Source: Monoplex corrugatus
Taxonomy: Eukaryota; Mollusca; Gastropoda; Littorinimorpha; Ranellidae
Assembly (NCBI GenBank): GCA_030674185.1
Contig: CM060315.1
Coordinates: forward strand, 88,446,415 to 88,510,414
Direction of reading: 5' to 3'
Length of the DNA: 64,000 bases
Shown here: positions 1 through 12,900 of the stretch, piece after piece
Layout of the letters: each line of letters opens with the position of its first letter
Position numbering within the stretch: position 1 is the stretch's first letter
The notes under the pieces: model-generated
Told to the model about the DNA's origin: nothing
What the model saw: the letters and a program-made list of their open reading frames with translations, nothing else
Database searches by the model: none
Position numbers and translations under genes: made by a program

Positions 1-149
1 CTGTGGGAAAAGAGAAAGAGGAAACACGTTTTCTCATGACCTAGGTATTGTGACTATGCACTGCATTTTCATGGACAAATACCAGCCAAAAATAGAGCAA
101 TCATGTAGCCTACTGTATTATGTACGTTGGATATGGTAAGTGTAGTAGA

Positions 150-912
150 TAAATACAACTATACATTTACTATACATATACTAGAAACAGAAAGCAAAGG
201 TAAGGGGTGGGAACTAAACAGCAGGAAGACTGAAGTCATGGTGATCAGTAAAAAACATGAAATCCCCTCCTGCAAAATAACAGCAAATGGCACAACCTTG
301 ACACAGGTTAATAAGTTCAAATACCTGGGAACGGTCATTTCATCAGATGGCAGATGCACATCGGAAATAGCTGGCAGAATCGGCCAAGCCAAAACAGCAT
401 TCAAAAAGATGACAAGCATTCTTACCAACAAATGGCTATCAATTAACATCAGAAAGAGAGTCCTTGAATGTTATATAGAACCAATACTGTTGTACGGATG
501 CGAGGCGTGAACAGTCAGCAAGCAAAGCCAGAGCAGAATTGAGGCAGCCGAGATGTGGTTTCTCAGAAGAATGTTGAGAGTACCATGGACAGCAAAGAAA
601 ACAAACGAGACAGTCTTGATGGAGGCAGACACAAGTCGATCACTGATAAGGAAGATTAGGAAAAGACAAGCAAAATTTATAGGCCATTTTATGAGGAAGG
701 GGGATTTGGAGCACCTGGTCACAACGGGAAAGCTGGAGGGAAAGAGAGCACCTGGTAGACCCAGGGAGAGAATGCTGGACGGACTTGCAGAGTGGCTGAG
801 GATGAAGAGGGTGGGGAAGATGCTGGGGGCAACGAGAGATAGAGATGGTTGGAAGTCCATGGTCACCAACACCATGCGGCAGGGCACCTGATGATGATGA
901 TGATGATGATAC
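150..912 (+). mobile_element. Non-LTR retrotransposon 3' fragment (RT C-terminal region)
   Basis: Two overlapping frames, 127-510 and 553-891, are one reverse-transcriptase C-terminal region broken by an in-frame TGA at 508. They read ELNSRKTEVMVIS, NKFKYLGTVISSDGRC, ILLYGCEA, then MWFLRRMLRVPWTAKKTNE and GHFMRKGDLEHLV. It ends right before a (TGA)n tail at 890-910, a simple-repeat 3' end typical of RTE-like elements. 5' truncated and inactive. Confidence 0.75.
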
Positions 913-957
913 ATTTAAAAATTTTTCGTTTTGGGGTTGCTATGGGATTGTTTAATT

Positions 958-966
958 TGTGTGTGT

Positions 967-1028
<62 letters not shown>

Positions 1029-1121
1029 ATATTTGCATGCATGTGCACATGCGCGCGTGTGTGTATGTGTGTGCGTGCATGCATGCGTGCATGTGTGTGT
1101 GTACCTTGTGTGTGTGTGTGC
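958..1121. repeat. (TG)n microsatellite
   Basis: About 60 bases of uninterrupted GT dinucleotide around 971-1027, then imperfect TG/TGCA to 1121. It lies just upstream of the CIMAP2-like exon a acceptor. Frames through it (CVCVCV, HTHTHT) are not genes. Confidence 0.95.
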
Positions 1122-1161
1122 CCCTTTGATATGAGAGTGTTTTTTTTTTCAATGTTCACAG

Positions 1162-1284
1162 AAAAGAAAGCTGGGTCCAGGGTCATACAACATTAAGGAC
1201 TTCGCTCAGATCATGGGAGACAAACCACGAAGCACACGAGGAATCTGTGATGGACGAGCAGCACGCTTTGGCCGTGAAAATTCC
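1162..1284 (+). CDS. CIMAP2: CIMAP2-like exon a (first exon in window)
   Basis: Acceptor ttcacag before 1162 and donor gtaagt at 1285. It has 41 codons, phase 0 at both ends, reading KRKLGPGSYNIKDFAQIMGD and ending GRENS. It holds the first visible PG-rich motif. A long TG tract followed by a T run lies just upstream of the acceptor. Confidence 0.8.
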
Positions 1285-4200
1285 GTAAGTATCAGGAAAG
1301 TGAATGTTAAGGAATGACTTGATGCACAAGAGATGATAGATCAAGGTAACATTCAAAAGATTGTCAAAAAAGTGAAGTTCAACATAGGCAAGTTTTAAAC
1401 AGATCTTGATATCAGACATTTAAGAATAATGAAGTGCACTTTCAAGTGGAGAGTGAGAAAGAAAATAATTAAACTGAAACTATGACTGTTGTGATAGTCA
1501 ACATCAGACTTCCATCTGCTCTGTTAGCAGGCAAACAACGTCCACCCCCCCCAGCCCCAAATTTTTGTGTATGCTGAAAATAAGCAAGCAATTATTGTGG
1601 TATGGTGTAGATTGATTGGAGGATGCTTTTGCAAGTTTTCTCAAACATTAAAAGCTGGTTTGTTCTCCCTCCAAGATCACTTGTTTAGTGCCACCATGAG
1701 TATGTTCTGCCTGCCAGTTGCAGTGGTGTAGTGCTTAGCACAAACGACTGCCAGCTGAAGGTTGTGAGTTTGACTCCAATCAGTTCTGTTAAAATGATAT
1801 TGGGATTGGGTTTGCCCTAACCACCGTCTACCCAGAACTGTGGGCTCATTGGGAAGACAGACCATATAGTTGAGTTTTGTCCACTTTATGGGTGTGTCAT
1901 AGAGGGTCTTGCTCAAGTTTCCTGGCCAGCATTGCCAAAAAATATCATGAGAAGAAGTGTAGATTAGAGCCGTGTCATACGGTCTCAACCCAGAATGGAA
2001 TTCTATAGCATTATCCCCTTCGTAATCATCATGGGAAAACTGTCCCCAGACACTGGGGCCACTGACATGGTGCAGAAATGGGACAGATAATGAAAAAGGA
2101 TTCATATCAAAACAAAAAATACATTATAAATAAATAATGAAAATTTTAAAAATGCAAAAAATTTCTCTTTGATTCATGTTATGAAACATGTTACTAACCT
2201 CAGTGTGACAATGGTTGTTTTCAGAACGCCACCCCTGGCCCAGGGACATACGGGAAAGGAGGTGTACCTCACTCGGCCATCGAAGAGAAAGCTCAGAGGT
2301 CCACCAGCACCAAAGGCATGCTGGACGCACACTCTGGTTCTCGCAGTCAACCCTCTGTGGTCAGTCCCAATTGTCTGTGCTTCCATGATGTTCACTTGCC
2401 TTTTGCTGATCTCTGATGTTTTCAAGCTGTTTTGTTGTGTTTTATTGTTTAGTTTGCAACAACTCACATACAAACTTTGATCATACAAGTGGGTGTTTAT
2501 AACGTATAGTAGGCCTAGTTGTTTTAGCCATCATTAAGGTTTTGTTTGCTACAACTCCCACACATACTTTGATCATACAAGTGGGTGTTTATAACGTATA
2601 GTAGGCCTAGTTGTTTTAGCCATCATTAAGGTTTTGTTTGCTACAACTCCCACACATACTTTGATCATACAAGTGGGTGTTTATAACGTATAGTAGGCCT
2701 AGTTGTTTTAGCCATCATTAAGGTTTTGTTTGCTACAACTCCCACACTTACTTTGATCATACAAGTGGGTGTTTATAACGTATAGTGGTTGTTTTAGCCA
2801 TCATTAAGGTTTTGTTTGCTACAACTCCCACACATACTTTGATCATACAAGTGGGTGTTTATAACGTATAGTAGGCCTAGTTGTTTTAGCCATCATTAAG
2901 GTTTTGTTTGCTACAACTCCCACACATACTTTGATCATACAAGTGGGTGTTTATAACGTATAGTAGGCCTAGTTGTTTTAGCCATCATTAAGGTTTTGTT
3001 TGCTACAACTCCCACACATACTTTGATCATACAAGTGAGTGTTTATAACGTATAGTGGTTGTTTTAGCCATCATTAAGGTTTTGTTTGCTACAACTCCCA
3101 CACATACTTTGATCATACAAGTGAGTGTTTATAACGTATAGTGGTTGTTTTAGCCATCATTAAGGTTTTGTTTGCTACAACTCCCACACATACTTTGATC
3201 ATACAAGTGGGTGTTTATAACGTATAGTGGTTGTTTTAGCCATCATTAAGGTTTTGTTTGCTACAACTCCCACACATACTTTGATCATACAAGTGGGTGT
3301 TTATAACGTATAGTGGTTGTTTTAGCCATCATTAAGGTTTTGTTTGCTACAACTCCCACACATACTTTGATCATACAAGTGGGTGTTTATAACGTATAGT
3401 GGTTGTTTTAGCCATCATTAAGGTTTTGTTTGCTACAACTCCCACACTTACTTTGATCATACAAGTGGGTGTTTATAACGTATAGTGGTTGTTTTAGCCA
3501 TCATTAAGGTTTTGTTTGCTACAACTCCCACACATACTTTGATCATACAAGTGGGTGTTTATAACGTATAGTGGTTGTTTTAGCCATCATTAAGGTTTTG
3601 TTTGCTACAACTCCCACACATACTTTGATCATACAAGTGGGTGTTTATAACGTATAGTGGTTGTTTTAGCCATCATTAAGGTTTTGTTTGCTACAACTCC
3701 CACACTTACTTTGATCATACAAGTGAGTGTTTATAACGTATAGTGGTTGTTTTAGCCATCATTAAGGTTTTGTTTGCTACAACTCCCACACATACTTTGA
3801 TCATACAAGTGGGTGTTTATAACGTATAGTAGGCCTAGTTGTTTTAGCCACCATTAAGGTTTTGTTTGCTACAACTCCCACACTTACTTTGATCATACAA
3901 GTGAGTGTTTATAACGTATAGTGGTTGTTTTAGCCATCATTAAGGTTTTGTTTGCTACAACTCCCACACTTACTTTGATCATACAAGTGGGTGTTTATAA
4001 CGTATAGTAGGCCTAGTTGTTTTAGCCATCATTAAGGTTTTGTTTGCTACAACTCCCACACTTACTTTGATCATACAAGTGGGTGTTTATAACGTATAGT
4101 GGTTGTTTTAGCCATCATTAAGGCAGCCCTGCTCTGTTTTCAGGGGTGTGCATGCCGAGTGGTTTTGCTTTTCCATAAGACACCAAAACACCAATAAGGC

Positions 4201-7200
4201 TTACACAAACTTTAGCAACAACAACACTCAACAAGCTGTCAAAAATCTGGAACAGAAAGAAAATCTCCCTCAGCCGAAAATTGTGGTTCTATAATTGCAA
4301 CATTCTGTCAACTTTGCTGTACAGCTGTGAAACATGGCACCTGACAAGCCAGGAGAAGAAGCTTGACTCCTTTGACTTAAAGTGCTTACGCAAGATCTTA
4401 CTCATCAAACGGACAGACTTTGTGACAAACGATGAGGTAAGGTCAAGAAGCAAACAGATCCAGTCACCAACATCATCAACAAGCGTTGACCAAGTTGGCT
4501 GGGCCATGATGCTAGACTACCGTCTTCCAGACATGTCGACCAAGTCTGTTGTTATTCTTGATGAACTACTATTATATTACATTAACTCCTTGACTGCCAG
4601 TGCTTATGAGGTCAGTTGTTTTCCATAAAAAGTTACATCACTACCATGTGCAGAATACTAATTGAAGATATGGAAATAAAAATTGGTGGTGAAACTTCAA
4701 CAATATGCTGGTGATACTGTACATTTATCAGACAATATCGCTAGCATGGAAAGATATTTGTACAGACTTGATGCAGCAGACAAAAAGGCAAGCCTAAATC
4801 TAAATGCCAAGAAGGCAAAAATAATGTGCCTAGAAGCAGAAGAAAGTGAAGCATATTGAGATATTCAGATCAACGTCACTGCTTTAGAAAATGTGAATGA
4901 TTTTCAATATTTAGATTCAGTTAAAGCTGATGATGGCACCTGTACCAAAGACATCAAAATAAGAGTGTGAATGGCAAAACATGAAAGATCCAACCCAATA
5001 ACACAAAGGACAGAAGCATACCAACAACCCTTAAATCAAAATTCTAAAATGTCTGATCTGGACAGTAATGCTTTGTGGTTGTGAAGCCTGGACATGCAGA
5101 AAAGCAAGCAATCATAGACATGTGCAGCATGTATTTGCAAATTATTGTGATGTGTGTGTGTGTGTGCGTGTGCGTATGTGTGCTGGATGTTTTCATGTTT
5201 TTTATAACGTGTGTATGCAGAAGTGAAAGTGTGTTTGTATGTTGGGAATGTTTTGTGTGTGTATGTAGTTCTCATGACATTGGTTATAAAAATTATTCCT
5301 GCCTTTGTGTTCTTCAGGGTTCTCATCTTGGGCCAGGGACGTACAACTTCCGCTGTTCTTCTGACGAGCTGGTGAACAAAGTGACCAGTCTGCGAGGTCC
5401 CTATGACTTGTTCTCCGCGGACCGCAACAGACCTATCTCTGATGGACACTTTGCCGCTCCTGTCAGTTCCCTCCTTTTCTTTCCTAATTTTGCCTGTTTC
5501 AAGCCTTAAGCTATGTCTGTGTAATGATAATGGTAATAATAATGAATACTTACTTATCACACCATGCAGAACATCGCTCTGGGTGCCTTACAAAAAGAAA
5601 TGATAGATACAAAAGTAGATGTAATGTACATAATATCATACATCACACATTAAATCAATATTGCACATATACACATCCAAAAGGCATCTAGCAAACTATA
5701 CATATATACACACATACTACAATGCCAGCAGTCGATATTCAGGGGAAAAAACACATATATACATTATATTTCATTACATTCACACCTACATATTGTGGGG
5801 ATGCTGGGGGCTCTTTCAGTATAAATGATGTCCCCACCTTCTGGAAAATCTTTGCCAGAAATTTCTGCTTTTCTGTTACTCTCTTTGTTTCTGCCTCATT
5901 TCTTTGCTTTCTGTCATTTCTTCCTATCAATTTCTGAATTTCTGGTCCACTCACCAGTATGTGGTTCTATAAAGCCTTACATACTTAGGATTGATAATTG
6001 GATGCATGTAGTAAGTGCATTTTTGGCTCTAAGGAAATGTAATGTGCAGAAGCAGTTTAGATAATATAGCCCACTGTTTATGTTTGTTTTAGTGTCCATA
6101 GTTATGTTTACTTTTGTATTCAGGTTTTTTTTGTGTGTAAATCCTCTGGTCATAAATCAGATGGAATTGTCAGTGCCAAGGGCATGTTCTTAGATTATAT
6201 TCACAAATGTGTTAATATGTGTACTTAATTTTCTTTTCCAGGTGTTTTTTTTTCAATGAGGTATTGTGTACATTTTGAGGTTACAGCCCCGATAGGGTTC
6301 TGCACAGGGATTTAAACAGCAATAACATAGTTAAACGTACAAACATGCAGGAATTTAAACAGCAATAACATAGTTAAACGTACAACACATGCAGGAATTT
6401 AAACAGCAATAACATAGTTAAACATACAACACATGTGCAGGAATTTAAACAGCAATAACATAGTTAAATGTACAACACGTGCAGGAATTTAAACAGCAAT
6501 AACATAGTTAAACATACAACACGTGCAGGAATTTAAACAGCAATAACATAGTTAAACATACAACACGTGCAGGAATTTAAACAGCAATAACATTAAACAG
6601 CAATATTCTGTGGTTTCTTATGTGTCTTCTTACTTGTATAGCTTTAATGTTTGTTGTTATCTTATTGTGTATGTAATTGTGAACATTTTTTATCACCTTT
6701 TGCCTTTCTTGCAAAATGTAAAGCGCTGGTGAGCATGTTTTTATATGGAATATGCGCTATACAAATAAACATTATTATTATTATTATTAATAGCTGAACT
6801 CCATAGCATCATGATTATCACTCTTGTCATCATCATCATCACATTGTGAAAACTGTCCCAGCTTCTGTAGCCATTAACGTCACATAGAAAATGGGACCAA
6901 AAAAAAAATTAGTACAAAGGAAACGTACACGCTGTGATCTTAAAAACAGAACATGTACAAAGTGATTTTGTTGTAAATGTTATGGGCGCCCCCAAGTATA
7001 ATTCTGGAGCTTCATTCTTGTACAGTATTCATAGTGACTACTCACTGTGTCTCTCTCAGAAACTGGCCAACCTGGGTCCTGGTCAGTACGAGATCAAGAC
7101 ATCGCTAGAGGAGTGGACCGGAGAGCACAAAAAACGAAAGGGCAAGTTCGGCACAGTGGCTCAGTATCCCCACCCGCCCACTGAACGCATTTATAACAGT

Positions 7201-9873
7201 GTTTTGTCCCAGTGTCCTCGTGAACAGGTAAGTAACACTTTGTTCTTGTTGGGTTGGTGCTGAGTTGTCAGTTTGGATTTAATTATTAAGTTGTATTTTG
7301 AAAGTTTGGATTTGTTTTGTTGGTTTTTCTGTTTGTTTATAAGTTGTTCAGCAGGGATTCATCCTGTGTGTTTGTAATTGGTTCAGCAGGGATTCATCCT
7401 GTTTGTAAGATGTTCAGCAGGGATTCATCCTGTTTGTAAGTTGTTCAGCAGGGATTCATCCTGTTTGTAAGTTGTTCAGCAGGGATTCATCCTGTGTGTT
7501 TGTAAGTGGTTCAGCAGGGATTCATCCTGTGTGTTTGTAAGTGGTTCAGCAGGGATTCATCCTGTGTGTTTGTAAGTTATTCAGCAGGGATTCATCCTGT
7601 GTGTTTGTAAGTTGTTCAGCAGGGATTCATCCTGTGTGTTTGTAAGTTGTTCAGCAGGGATTCATCCTGTTTGTTTGTAAGTTGTTCAGCAGGGATTCAT
7701 CCTGTGTGTTTGTAAGTTGTTCAGCAGGGATTCATCCTGTGTGTTTGTAAGTTGTTCAGCAGGGATTCATCCTGTTTGTAAGTTGTTCAGCAGGGATTCA
7801 TCCTGTGTGTTTGTAAGTTGTTCATCAGGGATTCATCCTGTGTGTTTGTAAGTTGTTCAGCAGGGATTCATCCTGTTTGTTTGTAAGTTGTTCAGCAGGG
7901 ATTCATCCTGTGTGTTTGTAAGTTGTTCAGCAGGGATTCATCCTGTTTGTTTGTAAGTTGTTCAGCAGGGATTCATCCTGTGTGTTTGTAAGTTGTTCAG
8001 CAGGGATTCATCCTGTGTGTTTGTAAGTTGTTCAGCAGGGATTCATCCTGTGTGTTTGTAAGTTGTTCAGCAGGGATTCATCCTGTTTGTTTGTAAGTTG
8101 TTCAGCAGGGATTCATCCTGTGTGTTTGTAAGTTGTTCAGCAGGGATTCATCCTGTGTGTTTGTAAGTTGTTCAGCAGGGATTCATCCTATTTGTTTGTA
8201 AGTTGTTCAGCAGGGATTCATCCTGTTTGTTTGTAAGTTGTTCAGCAGGGATTCATCCTGTGTGTTTGTAAGTTGTTCAGCAGGGATTCATCCTGTTTGT
8301 TTGTAAGTTGTTCAGCTGGGATTCATCCTATTTGTATGTAAGTTGTTCAGCAGGGATTCATCCTGTTTGTTTGTAAGTTGTTCAGCTGGGATTCATCCTG
8401 TGTGTTTGTAAGATGTTCAGCAGGGATTCATCCTGTTTGTTTGTAAGTTGTTCAGCTGGGATTCATCCTGTTTGTAAGTTGTTCAGCAGGGATTCATTCT
8501 GTTTGTTTGTAAGTTGTTCAGCAGGGATTCATCCTGTTTGTAAGTTGTTCAGCAGGGATTCATCCTGTTTGTAAGTTGTTCAGCAGGGATTCATCCTGTT
8601 TGTAAGTTGTTCAGCAGGGATTCATCCTGTGTGTTTGTAAGTTGCTCAGCAGAGATTCATCTCACCTGGAAAGTTCCTTATGCGCTCCACCCAAACCTGG
8701 TAACAATTGTCTGGCAAAACCATTGAGCCTGTGCAAAACCCTGTACACTAGCAAGGTCTTGAAAAGGGCATGGGGTTGGGTGGTGGTGGTGGATGACTGG
8801 GAGCTGAGAAACACACAGCCAACACCACAGGAATGATTGAAACAGTCAGATAAGCAGTGAAGTGACCAGTGTTTACGCTGCAAGCTGGGACTGAACTTGA
8901 GACATCAGGTGTACAGTCCATAGGGGTGGGAACTGGTGGGAAAACATGTTCGAAAGTCTGGATACATATTTCCCCAAAAAAGTTTTAAAAACAACTTTAC
9001 AACGAAAATCAGTGCAATCCGAAGCATTTTTAGGGTAAGGAAAAAGGTTTGGAAATGACTAAAAAAAACGTTATTTTCAAATCTTGTTTAATGAGAATGT
9101 GAATCATTCTCAATTTACAGTACATACACACACACATTTTGCAGATCTGATAAAAGGAATTAAATCATTTCTGCCTACCTCATGATGTGTCTTGGATTAG
9201 CATGAATCCAGTGAATATGTGCACAGATATAGATATATGTACTGTGCTTACTCTTGGGTGCCAGGAACATTTTAAAACTATGGTTATTTTCTCTTCTGTT
9301 GTCGACATAATTTTTTTCCCCATCTGAAAATAACTTGAAAGAAACAGATTTCCAGTTAAAAGAAAGTAAGAATTCCCATCCCTGATTCTATCAACTGAGC
9401 ACACATAGCCTACTGGTACTGGTTCATATGACTATGGGGGTGATGTAATTAGGTAGCCAGGTCACTGATCCTACATTCGTCCAGTGATGGTGTTTTTACA
9501 ACAGCTCCTAATTGTTGAAAGACAAGAAAATCCCCTGGTATAGCCATGTAACAAAATCAATGGCTTTACTGAATCAGTCCTTCAGGGAGCTGATGAGGGA
9601 AAGACAAACAAAAAAGATGGACTGGCAGTATTGTGGAACGGATAGAGCATTTAGAGAGACCCAGTCTTTGGCATACAAACATTATTTTACCTGATCTCAT
9701 TCATTTGAATTCAACACTCCTTTATTAATCCACATTTAGAAGTTAGCTCAACTCACACAGTTTTGACCAAAGTGTAAAAAATACAAAAGTCAGTATTATG
9801 TATACCTACCATCATGCAAACTACACATGTATAGATTATACACACATACTATAATGCTAGTAGTCAGTATTTT

Positions 9874-9922
<49 letters not shown>

Positions 9923-12900
9923 TAGTAATACAGGTCCAAACACAGAGTGTTGTTGTTCATGTTACCTAATGGTAGTGTCACTGTGTGCAGAATTTCCCAG
10001 GTCCTGGCACCTATGACCCTGGACAGCTGAGCAAACCCCACAACCACAAACAACCAGGCTTCCTGTCCTCTGCTGAACGTGTCGACCGCCGAGCCCAACG
10101 TTTCTTCACTGGCAACTTTGTGAGTTGCTATGTAATACCTGGATTAGCTGCCTGTGTACATGTGTATGTGTGTATGTTGACTGCTTGCTTCCTGTTTGCT
10201 GACATGCACTGACTGGTACTAAACTGACAAAACTTTATCAGTGTATGTATGGGGTATCTGAGGGCATGGTCATCCAGAAAAGATTTTTTGAAGAGATGAA
10301 ACATCTGTGTAACCTGGCACATTTTGACATCTGTGTAACCTGGCACATTTTGACATCTGTGTAACCTGGCACATTTTGACATCTGTGTAACCTGTCACAT
10401 TTTGACATCTGTGTAACCTGGCACTTTTGACACTGTGTAATGTCACATTGACATGTGTAACCTGTCACATTTTGACATCTGTGTAATCTGGCACATTTTG
10501 ACATCTGTGTAACCTGGCACATTTTGACATCTGTGTAACCTGGCACATTTTGACATCTGTGTAACCTGGCACATTTTGACATCTGTGTAACCTGGCACAT
10601 TTTGACATCTGTGTAACCTGGCACATTTTGACATCTGTGTAACCTGGCACATTTTGACATCTGTGTAACCTGGCACATTTTGACATCTGTGTAACCTGGC
10701 ACATTTTGACATCTGTGTAACCTGGCACATTTTGACATCTGTGTAAACCTGGCACATTTTGACATCTGTGTAACCTGGCACATTTTGACATCTGTGTAAT
10801 CTGGCACATTTTGACATCTGTGTAACCTGGCACATTTTGACATCTGTGTAACCTGGCACATTTTGACATCTGTGTAATCTGGCACATTTTGACATCTGTG
10901 TAACCTGGCACATTTTGACATCTGTGTAACTGGCACATTTTGACATCTGTGTAACCTGGCACATTTTGACATCTGTGTAACCTGGCACATTTTGACATCT
11001 GTGTAACCTGGCACATTTTGACATCTGTGTAACCTGGCACATTTTGACATCTGTGTAACCTGGCACATTTTGACATTGTGTAACATGGACACATTTTTGA
11101 CATCTGTGTAACCGGCACATTTTGACATCTGTGTAACTGACACTTTGACATTTTATACACAGACATTTGTAATTGTTAACATGACACATTTTGACATCTG
11201 TGTAACCTGCATTGAATTGTTATAATACCTGGCACATTTTTGACATCTGTGTAACCTGACACATTTTGACATCTGTGTAACCTGATGTACATTTTGACAT
11301 TGTTTAATCCTGGACAATTTTGACATTGTGTATACCAGACATACATTTTGACATTGTTATATTTTTACACAACATTTTGTAATCTTTAACACAGACATAT
11401 TGTTTTTTAACACAGCATATTTTTTATTAACACGGCATATTTTAATTTTAACACAGGCATATTTTATATTCTGTTACACTGGACATATTGTTCATTTTAA
11501 CACATGGCAATTTTTATTTTTACACAGTATTGTTTATTTTATCACACACATTTTGTATTTTATAACCTGCACATTTTGTTACATCTTTATACCTGGCATT
11601 TTTCATTTTATAACTGACATATTGTGTATTTACCAGGCAATTTTTAATTGTGTAACACAGGACATTTGATATTGTTATACACGGCAATTGTTTATTTGTA
11701 ACACTGGCACATTTTATTTATACTGCTTAGACTGCACATTTTGATCACAGCATGTGTTTATTAACACGGCATATTTATATTTGATCAGCATATTGTTATT
11801 TTATACACTGGACATATTGACATCTTGTAACACTGGCACATTTTATTTGTAACATGGCATATTTTACATCTGTGTAAACACGGCACTATTTTGAATCTGT
11901 AGTACACTGGCATATTTTACATCTGTTAACACGACATTTGTCTATATTTATACACGACATTTGTTTATTTATCAGGCATATTTTACATTGTGTATAAACC
12001 TGTATATTTTGACATTTGTTAATTCAGGCATACATTTTTACAGACATATGTTTATTTTAACACTGGCAATTGTTAATTTTAACTGACATTTTGCTTAATT
12101 TTATACACAGCATTGTTTATTCTCGGCATATTGTTTATTTTATACACAGCATATTGTTATATTTTATACACAGAATATTGTTATATTTTATACACAGCAT
12201 ATTGTTATATTTTATACACAGGCATATTGTTATTTTATACACAGGACATATTGTTATATTTTATACACAGACATATTGTTTATTTTATACACAGGCATAT
12301 TGTTATATTTTATACACAGGACATATTGTTTATTTTATACACAGACATATTGTTTATTTTATACACAGACATATTGTTATATTTTATACACAGGCATATT
12401 GTTATATTTTATACAAGACATATTGTTATTTTTATACACAGCATATTGTTTATTTTATACACAGCATATTGTTATATTTTATACACAGACATATTGTTAT
12501 ATTTTATACAAGACATATTGTTATATTTTATACACAGACATATTGTTATATTTTATACACGGGACATATTGTTATATTTTATACACAGACATATTGTTAT
12601 ATTTTATACACAGACATATTGTTTATTTTATACACAGACATATTGTTTATTTTATACACAGACATATTGTTTATTTTATACACAGACATATTGTTTATTT
12701 TATACACAGACATATTGTTTATTTTATACACAGACATATTGTTTATTTTATACACAGACATATTGTTTATTTTATACACAGGACATATTGTTTATTTTAT
12801 ACACAGACATATTGTTTATTTTATACACAGACATATTTTTATATTTTATACACAGACATATTGTTTATTTTTATACACAGACATATTGTTTATTTTATAC

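Noticed and set aside
849..1196. Frames of CVCVCV or HTHTHT (also 45278-45759, 48438-49044)
   Set aside because: Dinucleotide microsatellite translations.
7330..8660. Possible CRISPR-like array (also the other minisatellites)
   Set aside because: Units are directly contiguous with no unique spacers, and the context is a eukaryotic intron.
10238..11189. Minus-strand open frames of 233-301 residues with repeats of MSKCARLHRCQNVPGYTDVK
   Set aside because: They only read the 26-bp satellite; because 26 is not a multiple of 3 all three frames give the same cyclic peptide.
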